Positions 14,988 through 22,834 of a stretch of DNA of 22,852 bases are shown here, piece by piece. The notes under the pieces are model-generated. The model was given only the letters and a program-made list of their open reading frames with translations, ran no database searches and had not been told where the DNA came from. Made by a program: the position numbers and the translations under genes. The number at the start of each line of letters is the position of its first letter. Position 1 is the stretch's first letter. The DNA lies in assembly GCA_002358575.1 (NCBI GenBank), contig DEPD01000134.1, positions 1 through 22,852 on the forward strand, written 5' to 3'. Source of the DNA: Lachnospiraceae bacterium UBA3401 (GTDB lineage Bacteria > Bacillota > Clostridia > Lachnospirales > Lachnospiraceae).

Positions 14988-16301
14988 ATGAGCAAGAAAA
15001 AATATGTAGACAGAGACTTAAAATTTGAGACATTACAGCTTCATGTAGGACAGGAGTCCCCAGATCCAGTGACGGATGCAAGAGCAGTTCCAATCTATCA
15101 GACATCGTCTTTTGTGTTTAGAGATTCCGCTCATGCAGCAGCGCGATTTGCCTTGCAGGACCCGGGAAATATCTATGGTCGACTGACAAATCCGACGGAG
15201 GATGTTTTTGAGCAGCGTATGGCAAAGCTTGAGGGCGGTGTGGCAGCACTTGCAACTGCGTCGGGGGCAGCGGCAGTCACCTACACAATTCAAAACCTTG
15301 CGCAGAACGGCGGACATATTGTTGCGGCAAAGAACATTTACGGTGGCACATACAATCTTCTTGCACATACGCTTGCTGATTATGGTGTGAAAACAACGTT
15401 TGTAGATCCGCTTGACGTCAGCAATTTTGAGAAGGCGATTCAGGATAACACAAAAGCATTGTATATAGAAACCCTTGGCAATCCCAACTCGGAGGTTTCG
15501 GATATTGAGGCAGTAGCTAAGATTGCGCATAATCATAATCTTCCGCTGGTTGTGGACAATACATTTGCGACGCCTTATCTTGTACGTCCTATCGAGTATG
15601 GAGCTGATATTGTAGTGCACTCTGCGACCAAATTTATCGGTGGACATGGAACTACCATAGGCGGCATTATTATTGATGCAGGAAAATTTGATTGGAAGGC
15701 AAGCGGAAAGTTTCCGCAATTTACAGAACCCAATCCAAGCTATCACGGCATTTGTTTTGTGGATGCAGCAGGACCAGCGGCGTTTGTCACTAGAATCCGC
15801 GCTATTTTATTGCGTGATATGGGAGCTACTCTTTCGCCATTTCATGCGTTTATCTTTTTACAGGGACTTGAGACGCTCTCTCTGCGCGTAGAGCGCCATG
15901 TGGAAAATGCATTGAAAGTGGTCGATTATCTTTCCAAGCATCCGCTGGTGGAAAAAGTAAATCATCCGGCAGTGACAACAGATCCAGAGCAGCAAAGACT
16001 TTATAAGAAATATTTTCCAAACGGTGGCGGTTCTATTTTTACATTTGACATTAAAGGCGGCGAACAGAATGCAAGAACATTTATTGACAACTTAGAACTG
16101 TTTTCGCTGCTGGCAAATGTGGCAGATGCGAAGTCACTTGTCATTCACCCCTATTCGACAACTCATGCAGAGTTAAATGCGCAGGAGAAGGTAGAGCAAG
16201 GCATTAAACCAAATACCATTCGCCTTTCCATTGGAATAGAACACATTGACGATATTATTGAAGACTTGGAGGAAGCCTTCAAAGCGGTAGAAAGTTTGTG
16301 A
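14988..16301 (+). CDS. metY: O-acetylhomoserine sulfhydrylase (PLP enzyme)
   Basis: A 437-residue Cys/Met-metabolism PLP enzyme of fold type I, which joins O-acetyl-L-homoserine and sulfide (or methanethiol) to give homocysteine (or methionine). The PLP lysine is K215 in HSATKFIGGHG. Y63 and R65 in NIYGRLTNPT bind the cofactor phosphate from the neighbouring subunit. The roughly 430-residue length and the SFVFRDSAHAAARF block favour O-acetylhomoserine sulfhydrylase over the shorter cystathionine enzymes. Start ATG 14988 has GGAGGA seven bases upstream; an earlier in-frame start at 14940 lacks a site. The 5' leader from the promoter is about 150 bases and can form a small hairpin (GTATTG with CAATAC, 14880s-14920s). 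It pairs functionally with cysK downstream. Confidence 0.9.
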   Translation: MSKKKYVDRDLKFETLQLHVGQESPDPVTDARAVPIYQTSSFVFRDSAHAAARFALQDPGNIYGRLTNPTEDVFEQRMAKLEGGVAALATASGAAAVTYTIQNLAQNGGHIVAAKNIYGGTYNLLAHTLADYGVKTTFVDPLDVSNFEKAIQDNTKALYIETLGNPNSEVSDIEAVAKIAHNHNLPLVVDNTFATPYLVRPIEYGADIVVHSATKFIGGHGTTIGGIIIDAGKFDWKASGKFPQFTEPNPSYHGICFVDAAGPAAFVTRIRAILLRDMGATLSPFHAFIFLQGLETLSLRVERHVENALKVVDYLSKHPLVEKVNHPAVTTDPEQQRLYKKYFPNGGGSIFTFDIKGGEQNARTFIDNLELFSLLANVADAKSLVIHPYSTTHAELNAQEKVEQGIKPNTIRLSIGIEHIDDIIEDLEEAFKAVESL

Positions 16302-16371
16302 TGGGCTACATCAAGATTTGTGCTAGATGGATATTTAGACAAGGCAGAGTCATGCGAATTAATGATTCTTT

Positions 16372-16424
16372 AAGACTGTAGAAAGGAGTTTTTGTAGCAG
16401 TCTTAATGATTTAAAGGCTGCTAC
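16372..16424 (+). promoter_or_regulatory. cysK leader with two mutually exclusive hairpins
   Basis: AAGACTG (16372-16378) can pair with CAGTCTT (16398-16404). The latter is also part of a stronger stem, GTAGCAGTCTT (16394-16404) with AAGGCTGCTAC (16414-16424), one G-T pair and a 9-base loop. The first fold puts AAAGGAG (16382-16388) in its loop; the second leaves it free. The sequence just before the cysK ATG lacks a good ribosome binding site. The 137-base gap holds no T-run. A switch in translation or RNA stability is possible; no known riboswitch class was recognised. Confidence 0.4.
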
Positions 16425-16438
16425 AATAGAGTAAAATA

Positions 16439-17377
16439 ATGACAATATATAAAGGATTTACAGAATTAATTGGAAAAACACCTCTGGTAGAAGTTACAAG
16501 TATCGAGCAACAGTACGATTTAAGGGCGAAAGTCTTGGTGAAACTTGAATATTGTAATCCTGCGGGCAGCGTGAAGGATAGGGCCGCCTATTATATGATA
16601 AAAGAGGCAGAGGAAAAGGGTATTTTAAAGGAGGGTTCTGTTATTATTGAGCCTACCAGTGGAAACACTGGCATTGGGCTGGCTGCGATTGCAGCGACAA
16701 AAGGCTATCGCGCAATCTTTACAATGCCAGAGACTATGAGCGTGGAGCGCAGAAATATCCTAAAAGCATACGGCGCGGAAATTGTTCTTACAGAGGGTGC
16801 AAAGGGCATGAAGGGCGCTATCGAAAAGGCGGAAGAGCTCGCAAAGGAAATTAAGGGGGCGTTTATTCCAGCGCAGTTTGAGAACCCGGCAAATGCCCAG
16901 GCGCACTATGAGACAACAGGCCCAGAAATCTGGGAAGATACAGATGGAACTGTCGATATTTTTGTTGCGAGTGTTGGTACTGGCGGCACAATTACAGGCA
17001 CTGGAAGATTTCTAAAAGAAAAAAATGCAGCTATAAAAGTTGTGGCTGTGGAGCCGTCAGATTCTCCTGTGTTGTCAGGCGGACAGCCTGGCGCACATAA
17101 AATACAGGGCATTGGCGCTGGATTTGTTCCAAATGTACTTGATACAAGCATCTATGATGAAATTGTATCTGTGGAGAACGAGCAGGCATTTGAGGCGTCG
17201 AAGAAGCTGACAAAAAAGGAGGGCATTCTCACAGGCATTTCTTCGGGAGCAGCGCTCTTTGCGGCGATTATACTGGCAAAGCGCCCAGAAAATGCAGGCA
17301 AAACAATTGTGGTACTTTTGCCGGACAGTGGAGACCGGTATTATTCAACACCGCTATTTACCGACGCGGATAACTAG
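16439..17377 (+). CDS. cysK: Cysteine synthase A (O-acetylserine sulfhydrylase)
   Basis: A 312-residue fold-type II PLP enzyme that makes L-cysteine from O-acetylserine and sulfide. PLP lysine K46 in NPAGSVKDRAA; substrate loop PTSGNTGIGLA (about 78); phosphate-binding SVGTGGTITGTGR; C-terminal PDSGDRYYST. Full length with no regulatory extension. The ATG has only a weak site (GAGT) directly upstream, and AAAGGAG lies 50 bases away behind a hairpin, which suggests structured control. It follows metY in the same direction and ends before a terminator, so the two probably share the Rrf2-type promoter. Confidence 0.94.
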   Translation: MTIYKGFTELIGKTPLVEVTSIEQQYDLRAKVLVKLEYCNPAGSVKDRAAYYMIKEAEEKGILKEGSVIIEPTSGNTGIGLAAIAATKGYRAIFTMPETMSVERRNILKAYGAEIVLTEGAKGMKGAIEKAEELAKEIKGAFIPAQFENPANAQAHYETTGPEIWEDTDGTVDIFVASVGTGGTITGTGRFLKEKNAAIKVVAVEPSDSPVLSGGQPGAHKIQGIGAGFVPNVLDTSIYDEIVSVENEQAFEASKKLTKKEGILTGISSGAALFAAIILAKRPENAGKTIVVLLPDSGDRYYSTPLFTDADN

Positions 17378-17464
17378 AGGAAGCAATTTTTCCTATTTTA
17401 GTACATTATTGAACAAATGGAGCAATGAATACAGCATCTACTATTACAATAAGGATTTCTATAA

Positions 17465-17502
17465 AAGTTAGGTCAGTTTGAATAACTGGCTTAACTTTTT
17501 TT
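17465..17502 (+). terminator. Intrinsic terminator after cysK
   Basis: AAGTTAGGTCAGTT (17465-17478) pairs over 14 positions with AACTGGCTTAACTT (17484-17497), including two G-T pairs, around a 5-base loop, followed by T's to 17502. It closes the sulfur gene unit about 90 bases after the cysK stop. Confidence 0.8.
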
Positions 17503-17504
17503 AT

Positions 17505-17560
17505 GCACAGCCCCGTGCAGAGGAAATATGCCGCTAAGGCGGCGCATGGGGCGCGCGGCG
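17505..17560 (+). other. GC-rich foldable segment of unknown function
   Basis: In an AT-rich intergenic region, this stretch is markedly GC-rich. GCCGC (17530-17534) and GCGGC (17539-17543) form a tight hairpin with a TAAG loop. GCCCC (17510-17514) pairs with GGGGC (17548-17552) around it. GCAC/GTGC (17505-17518) is an alternative small hairpin. It lies just after a terminator and 160 bases before a chemoreceptor gene. I compared it with c-di-GMP riboswitch cores from memory and found no match. The remaining 17561-17720 is AT-rich with no clear promoter. Confidence 0.4.
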
Positions 17561-17720
17561 AGTAGGGGAAGAAACATATCGACTCGATTATAGATAAATA
17601 CAACAAAAATTACATATCTATCTTTAAAATTATTGTAAAAAACAACGAAGTATGTTAGCATTAAAAGAAATAATAGTTATTGAGAAGATGTTGGAACTGT
17701 TTAGAAAGGTAGGTTATGTT

Positions 17721-19436
17721 ATGAGAAGAAAAGGAATAAAACTTACACTGCGGCTTGTTCTTGTGGCAGCAGTTCCGTTGATATTGATGTTTATGGCGGC
17801 TGTACTAGGCATCAGGTCATCTTGTAATTTCGTTACGGAGGAGATGGTTCAGCATGAATTGACAACGGCACAGTATGCCTTTGAGACAGCGATTGCCAAT
17901 ATTGCGCAGGGGACATATATGTATACCAATGGAAAATTTTATAAAGGCAAGCGCAACATCAGTGACAATACGCAATTTTTTGATAACTTTAGCCATGAAG
18001 TTGATCTTCAAGTGACTGTTTTTTATGATAATGTCCGTGTCGCGACCAGTCTTATGGATGAGGATGGAAACCGGATGACAGGGACGGAGGCAGACTCCCA
18101 AATTTATGACATGGTAGTCAATCAGGGACAGGATTATTATTCTAACAATGTAATTATTGGAGATAGTACATATTATGCAATGTATTGTCCTCTGTACCAG
18201 CACAATTCAGAAGAGATTATAGGTATGACCTTTGTGGGACTTGAAAAAGGCCATATTAATGAGATTAATGCTACAAATTTTATTAGAAATTCCTTGATAC
18301 TTATGCTAATTTTTGGTGTGGGAATTGTTGCGACCACTATTTCAGTCAGTGTTTTAGTCAAGGAAATCAAGCTGGTTACTGCAAAACTGAACAGACTTGC
18401 AGATGGAGAGTTGACTGTGACTGTGGAAAACAAGCTTCTAAGAAGGGGAGATGAGATTGGGGATATTGCAAACAGCGTGGAGAAGCTGGTGCGCAGCCTG
18501 TCAGAAATTGTAGTGGAAATTAAGGCAGCCGCAACAGGGCTAGATGAGATTTCACAAGGTTTTTCTGGCTCTTTTGGAAAAATGGCAAACAATATTGGCA
18601 GTGTGGACACTGCTGTGGAGGAAATGGCCACTGGTTCTACACAACAGGCACAGGATACTTCTGATGTGGGCAATAAGATTTCTAATATGGGGGATGCTGT
18701 TGAGTCAACTGCGCTGAATGCAGAACAGCTTGCTGGCAACACAGATAAAATGCGAGACTACAACAGAAGTGTAGAGGATACGCTTGTAGAGCTGATTCGC
18801 ATTAGTGATGAGACTAAAGATGCGTTTGATGTGGTTTATGAGCAGACAAATATGACAAATCAGTCGGCACAGGATATTCAGTCGGCGGCGGATATTATTA
18901 CAGACATTGCAGATCAGACTAATTTGCTCTCTCTAAATGCCAGTATAGAGGCGGCGCGCGCAGGAGAACATGGAAAGGGATTTGCGGTTGTAGCAGACGA
19001 AATTCGCAAACTTGCGGAGCAGTCAGCGGAATCTGCAAGTCGAATAACAACGATTATTGCAATGTTGATCACAAATTCCAACACAACTGTTGATACTATG
19101 AAGCATGTGACGGAGGCCATGGAAAAACAAGAGGAAGAACTTGGCAGGACGCGAACTGTGTTTGGCAATCTTAATAAGGAGATTGGTGAGGTAAGCGGCG
19201 CTGTTGACAATATTAGGGGGGAAATTAGCAAGATTAATGATTTGAAGTCTGATATTCTCAATGCGGTGCAAAATCTGGCGTCCATAGCACAGCAGAACGC
19301 GGCAAGCACACAGGAAACTTCTGCTTCCATGCAGGAGCTGAGATATATTGTTTCTGATTGTAGTGGAGAAGTGAACCGAATCATTACAATGTCAAAAGGG
19401 CTTTCGCAGAATATTGAGGTGTTTACTTTGGATTAA
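17721..19436 (+). CDS. Membrane methyl-accepting chemotaxis protein with Cache-like sensor
   Basis: About 571 residues. First membrane helix 8-30; extracellular single-Cache-like domain about 35-185 (QYAFETAIANIAQGTYMY ... VDLQVTVFYDNVRVATS ... YYAMYCPLY); second helix about 188-212; HAMP about 212-265; helical signalling domain to the C-terminus. The kinase-control tip is QTNLLSLNASIEAARAG (398-414), then HGKGFAVVADEIRKLAEQS. Cache domains sense small ligands such as organic acids or amino acids; the ligand cannot be read from the sequence. No CheR-docking pentapeptide at the end. I chose ATG 17721 because AAGGTAGG lies just upstream and the protein then begins with a basic stretch before the first helix; an in-frame ATG at 17652 has no site. 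The terminator at 19461 ends it. Confidence 0.92.
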   Translation: MRRKGIKLTLRLVLVAAVPLILMFMAAVLGIRSSCNFVTEEMVQHELTTAQYAFETAIANIAQGTYMYTNGKFYKGKRNISDNTQFFDNFSHEVDLQVTVFYDNVRVATSLMDEDGNRMTGTEADSQIYDMVVNQGQDYYSNNVIIGDSTYYAMYCPLYQHNSEEIIGMTFVGLEKGHINEINATNFIRNSLILMLIFGVGIVATTISVSVLVKEIKLVTAKLNRLADGELTVTVENKLLRRGDEIGDIANSVEKLVRSLSEIVVEIKAAATGLDEISQGFSGSFGKMANNIGSVDTAVEEMATGSTQQAQDTSDVGNKISNMGDAVESTALNAEQLAGNTDKMRDYNRSVEDTLVELIRISDETKDAFDVVYEQTNMTNQSAQDIQSAADIITDIADQTNLLSLNASIEAARAGEHGKGFAVVADEIRKLAEQSAESASRITTIIAMLITNSNTTVDTMKHVTEAMEKQEEELGRTRTVFGNLNKEIGEVSGAVDNIRGEISKINDLKSDILNAVQNLASIAQQNAASTQETSASMQELRYIVSDCSGEVNRIITMSKGLSQNIEVFTLD

Positions 19437-19438
19437 TA

Positions 19439-19450
19439 TAAGGAACTGTA
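19439..19450. repeat. Solo tip of the dispersed element after the chemoreceptor gene
   Basis: TAAGGAACTGTA, then GGAAAGAAAA, matches the tip at 14769 and the window start. It begins three bases beyond the chemoreceptor stop and directly precedes the terminator. Confidence 0.45.
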
Positions 19451-19460
19451 GGAAAGAAAA

Positions 19461-19486
19461 CGCTGCTGTTATGCAGCGCTTTTTTT
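19461..19486. terminator. Intrinsic terminator, probably bidirectional
   Basis: CGCTGC (19461-19466) pairs with GCAGCG (19473-19478) around a 6-base loop, followed by CTTTTTTTC on the plus strand. Read on the minus strand the hairpin is followed by TTTTCTTTCC. It serves the chemoreceptor gene, and the stop codon of the convergent ECF gene lies in its loop, so the two genes share it. Confidence 0.8.
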
Positions 19487-20104
19487 CGTGTGAAATCGGT
19501 TTGTATTTGCAGATGCTCCTATAATTGGAAGTAGCCCAGCCTTTTTTAGTGCGGGACGAAGAGCATTGTACACAGCAGTGGATATGATAACAGAGGCAAT
19601 TGCGTTGACTGTTGTGGTTACAAAGTTTGGAAGCAAGGTCAATTCTGCAATTGGTTTTCCAAGAATTACCAGTTTGTAACAGTAGCTAAATACTGGGTCA
19701 AATATCATATTAAATCCTAGTCCGCAGATTGCGGCAAGGAGAGACCATTTGAATGCAGTTTTGGAATCCTTGCAGGTAGATAGATGCCCCAATTTGTGTG
19801 CCACAATTCCTGTGACAAGGCCAATGCATAATTTTAATATAAATGTTTTGGGAGCTGACAGAATATATATTGGGTCGAGCAGATCGCCAATTGTCATTCC
19901 AATTGCGCCGCCAATGCCGCCCAAAGGTCCGCCGAGTAACAGAGCACCTAACACGCACACAGCATTTCCCAAATGGATACTGGTGGCATCTGGTGTGCCT
20001 GGAATCATAATTTTAATTTGCAAAAAAGTAAAGACAACGTAAGATAGTGCTGCGATTAGACCCGTCAGAGCGATTTTATAGGCTGTTGCATTTTTTAAAT
20101 TCAT
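19469..20104 (-). CDS. ECF transporter S component (substrate-binding membrane subunit)
   Basis: A 211-residue hydrophobic protein with about six membrane helices. The pattern of a basic N-terminus, ALTGLIAALSYVVFTFLQI, then HLGNAVCVLGALLLGGPLGG followed by GAIGMTIGDLLDP, fits the S subunits of energy-coupling factor vitamin transporters. S subunits bind the vitamin and share the EcfA/A'/T module encoded elsewhere; no module genes are present here. The substrate is not evident. Start: GAGGAGG on the minus strand eight bases before ATG. Upstream, the palindrome CAGTATACTG (20182-20191) contains TATACT, a possible -10 under operator control (weak -35). No riboswitch was recognised in the leader. 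Confidence 0.8.
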   Translation of the reverse strand: MNLKNATAYKIALTGLIAALSYVVFTFLQIKIMIPGTPDATSIHLGNAVCVLGALLLGGPLGGIGGAIGMTIGDLLDPIYILSAPKTFILKLCIGLVTGIVAHKLGHLSTCKDSKTAFKWSLLAAICGLGFNMIFDPVFSYCYKLVILGKPIAELTLLPNFVTTTVNAIASVIISTAVYNALRPALKKAGLLPIIGASANTNRFHTKKSAA

Positions 20105-20262
20105 AAGTATTCCTCCTCATTTTAAATAAATTTTGATTGATTTGCTTATTTATGCATATGATAATAATAAATGCTACAGTCCAGTATACTGCAAAGTGAT
20201 ATTTTAGAAATAGACAATTTTCACATATTTTAGCAGGACAGTTATAATTATTTGAAATTCTA

Positions 20263-20291
20263 TTGATTTTTAGGGTCAAATAGGATTTAAT
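20263..20291 (+). promoter_or_regulatory. Probable promoter of the bactofilin-GNAT unit
   Basis: TTGATT (20263-20268) and TTTAAT (20286-20291) have a 17-base spacer, about 50 bases upstream of the start codon. Both boxes deviate by one or two bases from consensus. The rest of the 237-base divergent gap is AT-rich. Confidence 0.45.
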
Positions 20292-20341
20292 ATAGTATAG
20301 AAAGTGTCAAAATTCGATTTTTTTCAGGGAGGTTTATCACA

Positions 20342-21016
20342 ATGGATAATTTTGAAGAAACAAATAATATAGAGACGGCGGTCATTCCAAAGGGAACGGT
20401 CATAAATGGAAGTATTTCTATTAGTGGAAGGCTTGATATGTATGGGGTAGTGAATGGCGACATTCACTCGGACAATCGGGTAAATATTGCAGGCAACGTC
20501 ACAGGAAATATTGATGCACAGGACCTTTTTGCAAAAGATTCTTTTATTGTGGGACGAATTGCATGTGAAAAAGGAGCGGCTGTGCGTGAGAACTCTGTCA
20601 TTCTCGGAGATATTATGGCGGAGGAGCTGGTGATTGACGGCGCGATTCAGGGTAATATTGATGTTAAAAACGGAATTATAATCGGGAAAAAGGCAATTGT
20701 GGACAGTGATATCAAAGCGAAGACAATCCAAGTAAACAACGGAGCTTCCATTAACGGAACTTGTTCTTTGTGCTATGCAGATGTTAATTTGACAGAAATT
20801 TTTCCAGAAATAGAGGAACCTGAAGAATTGACAGAAGATACAGGTGCAGAGGAGGAAATGTCAACAGAGGAAATTGCTGAGGAGCTGACTGAAATGCCAG
20901 TTCAGCCGACAAAGGTAGCAGAGGATAAACCAAAGGCAGTTGCAAAACCAAGGGCGGTGGCAAAACCAAAAGTAGTTGCAAAACCAAAGGCAATCAAAAA
21001 GGTTGATGTGGAATGA
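20342..21016 (+). CDS. Bactofilin family cytoskeletal protein
   Basis: A 224-residue protein. Residues about 14-150 form the bactofilin beta-helix, seen as short repeats of hydrophobic-glycine turns (GTVINGSISISGRLDMYG, NGDIHSDNRVNIAGNVTGNI, ending near NNGASINGTCSL). Bactofilins polymerise without nucleotide into filaments that shape cells or place enzymes. The tail is unusual: an acidic region (about 155-195, many E and T) and then repeated Ala-Lys-Pro units (KPKAVAKPRAVAKPKVVAKP) ending basic. That tail could bind membrane, wall or nucleic acid; this is inferred. GGGAGG precedes ATG. Its TGA overlaps the ATG of the next gene (ATGA), so the two are translationally coupled. Confidence 0.88.
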   Translation: MDNFEETNNIETAVIPKGTVINGSISISGRLDMYGVVNGDIHSDNRVNIAGNVTGNIDAQDLFAKDSFIVGRIACEKGAAVRENSVILGDIMAEELVIDGAIQGNIDVKNGIIIGKKAIVDSDIKAKTIQVNNGASINGTCSLCYADVNLTEIFPEIEEPEELTEDTGAEEEMSTEEIAEELTEMPVQPTKVAEDKPKAVAKPRAVAKPKVVAKPKAIKKVDVE

Positions 21017-22245
21017 ATCAAGATTTTTTAGATTGGAACTATTGTAGAGAACAGTTTGTAGAAAATCGGGTCCGAAGAACAGAAGAACTTTTGGATTTTG
21101 CCAATATGGTGTTTAGCATGGAGTATAACAGTACTGATTTTGCCATGCTTTTGCCAAAGGCATATTCTAAAGAGCGCTGTCAGATTCCAGTGCACCATAT
21201 TATTCGAGAACAAAATAGCGTGAAAGCACTGATTGACAGCTATCCGCTGACAATGCGGCTAAATGGTGAGGAGGCATATGCTATAAAAGCCTGCTATGCG
21301 GGAACTGTGTGCGTACACCCAAAGTCTCGTAGAAAAGGATATATGATAACGCTTATGAAGCAGGTTGAGGAAGATGCAATTAAGCAGGGTTGTGCACTGA
21401 TGATTTTGGACGGCGACCGACACAGATATCAGCATTATGGTTTTGAACATGCGGGTATTTGTTATAAATTTCAGATGGAATTGAATAATATTCGGCATTG
21501 TTGTGCGCGGGTTTATAAAAACTTTGTGACAACGGGACAATCCTATCAGTTTGAGGAAATATTATCAGAAAGTTCTAAACTTGCTTATTTTTATGCGCTT
21601 TATCAGCGCAGGATTGTGACAGCGCGGTCAGAGGAAGACTTTTTGCCAAGTTTGCAAAGCTATGGAGCGGTTGCGTATGCTGTCTTGAAAGAAGAACGGG
21701 TGATTGGATATCTTGTTTTGTCTGAGGGACAGAGAAGTGTCTCAGAGTTTGAACTGGAAGATTTGCAAATCCTTCCAGGAGTGATACGAGATTTAATGTC
21801 AGAATTTGGCATAGACCAGCTAGATATCAGTGTGGGAATGGATGAGATAGACAAGATAGAGTGGCTAGAAAAAATGTGTGATTACTGCAATGCTTCTATG
21901 TCTCATATGATAAAGATTCTGGATTATGAGAGTGTTTTTAGGTTTCTGTTAAAATGGAAACAGCAGTATAGCACACTTGCCACAGGGACATATGTGATAG
22001 GCGTTCGGAATGAGCAGGCAGAGACTGTGGAACAATATCAGTTGTCGGTTGCTGTGAACAACATTTGTGTGACTCGCACAGAACAGAAAGCTGATATCGT
22101 ACTAGAATCAATGGAGCTTGTGAGACTGTTGACGACAAGTTTTTGTTTTGTAGAGCAGCTTAAAGAAGAACAAAACAAATTAAAAAATGCACCCGCAGGC
22201 TGGTTTCCATTACCGTTTTACCTGCCAGAAGCGGATACATTTTAA
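21013..22245 (+). CDS. Eis-like GNAT N-acetyltransferase
   Basis: A 410-residue protein. The N-terminal GNAT domain has the acetyl-CoA loop VHPKSRRKGYMITLM (101-115) and the DGDRHRYQHYGFEHAG block (133-148). A second GNAT-like half and a C-terminal SCP2-like domain (about 300-400) follow the layout of the Eis / COG4552 group. Eis enzymes acetylate amines of aminoglycosides or proteins; the substrate here is unknown. The start ATG overlaps the bactofilin stop, and no independent site is needed. The palindromic element begins 20 bases after its stop. Confidence 0.82.
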   Translation: MNQDFLDWNYCREQFVENRVRRTEELLDFANMVFSMEYNSTDFAMLLPKAYSKERCQIPVHHIIREQNSVKALIDSYPLTMRLNGEEAYAIKACYAGTVCVHPKSRRKGYMITLMKQVEEDAIKQGCALMILDGDRHRYQHYGFEHAGICYKFQMELNNIRHCCARVYKNFVTTGQSYQFEEILSESSKLAYFYALYQRRIVTARSEEDFLPSLQSYGAVAYAVLKEERVIGYLVLSEGQRSVSEFELEDLQILPGVIRDLMSEFGIDQLDISVGMDEIDKIEWLEKMCDYCNASMSHMIKILDYESVFRFLLKWKQQYSTLATGTYVIGVRNEQAETVEQYQLSVAVNNICVTRTEQKADIVLESMELVRLLTTSFCFVEQLKEEQNKLKNAPAGWFPLPFYLPEADTF

Positions 22246-22265
22246 AAGAAATCGAAATACAGTAT

Positions 22266-22429
22266 CTAGTATATCAAATAATAATTAATTGACACTTTGA
22301 CTTGTCTGATTATCCATCTGCTGCGTTGTCGTCAATCGTCGTAGCCACCGCTACGACTCATTCCTTTGCCTTGCATATGAACAATCATACTGCGTCAATG
22401 TATCAGAAATTTATTATTCGGTGTACTAG
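22266..22429. mobile_element. Second MITE-like palindromic element, about 164 bp
   Basis: The ends are imperfect inverted repeats of about 50 bases: the left begins CTAGTATATCAAATAATAA and the reverse complement of the right begins CTAGTACACCGAATAATAA. Inward similarity includes TTGAC, TGATT and TCAT. A perfect hairpin GTCGTAGC/GCTACGAC with a CACC loop (22338-22357) marks the centre. It shares the subterminal TTGACTTGTCT with the copies at 2281 and 4710 and has nearly the same length as the latter, but lacks the GGAACTG tip. The CTAG at each end could be a palindromic target duplication. No coding capacity. Confidence 0.7.
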
Positions 22430-22761
22430 TCCATATATTTCCACGTATACATGTTTGCGGTTCTACATTTTGGACAGACAACCTTATATTGTTCAAAGAT
22501 AAACATTTTGATTTGATCGTCAGAAACATTGGTTGTCACAATGCGGCTTTGTCCGCACTTACATAGAAAAAGAATTTTGCGATTTAAGCGCACAGCAAGG
22601 CTTTCGCCTCTTAGACTGAGCGCTTTTTCTATGTATTTTAGTTGTTCTTCATTGTGCACGCCACATTCTTCAAGTGCCCATTTGTACTCATCGCGGATAA
22701 TGTGGAGTGCATCGGAGGGAATAGAAGCATAGTGTTGTTCTAATTTTTGCTCAGTAAACAT
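22426..22761 (-). CDS. Small zinc-ribbon-like protein of unknown function
   Basis: A 111-residue soluble protein. The N-terminal half is helical and charged. The C-terminal half has CKCG (C67, C69) and CPKC (C96, C99), a likely four-cysteine zinc site. I do not recognise the family. AGAGGT lies a few bases before ATG on the minus strand. Its TAG stop (22428-22426) is inside the tip of the palindromic element, so the element has set or borders the C-terminus. Upstream is an inverted repeat that overlaps a possible promoter (GTGACA, 17 bases, AATAAT). Confidence 0.7.
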   Translation of the reverse strand: MFTEQKLEQHYASIPSDALHIIRDEYKWALEECGVHNEEQLKYIEKALSLRGESLAVRLNRKILFLCKCGQSRIVTTNVSDDQIKMFIFEQYKVVCPKCRTANMYTWKYMD

Positions 22762-22805
22762 ATGGATACCTCTTTTCTTAAATTATTTTGCGAATAGGAA
22801 AATAT

Positions 22806-22834
22806 GTCACAGTTCAGTCTTGCCGAACTGTAAC
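22806..22834 (-). promoter_or_regulatory. Inverted repeat upstream of the zinc-ribbon gene, possible operator
   Basis: GTCACAGTTC (22806-22815) and GAACTGTAAC (22825-22834) are 10-base arms with one mismatch and a 9-base spacer. On the minus strand the downstream arm contains GTGACA, a candidate -35, followed 17 bases later by AATAAT. An operator over the promoter, or a hairpin ending an upstream transcript, would both fit; no T-run supports the latter. The arm also resembles the GGAACTGT tip of the dispersed element. Confidence 0.4.

Noticed and set aside
14840..15028. 62-codon ORF between the promoter and metY, with two Cys
   Set aside because: It starts at the predicted transcript start with no ribosome binding site, overlaps metY by 41 bases, and its frame has no recognisable domain.
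17505..17560. c-di-GMP riboswitch ahead of the chemoreceptor
   Set aside because: Such switches often precede these genes, but the conserved cores of class I and class II that I know are not present.
17652..17720. Upstream start for the membrane chemoreceptor
   Set aside because: There is no ribosome binding site at 17652, while ATG 17721 has AAGGTAGG and gives a normal N-terminus.
22302..22502. 66-codon ORF across the second palindromic element
   Set aside because: It is low-complexity, spans the element centre and the opposite-strand gene, and has no ribosome binding site.
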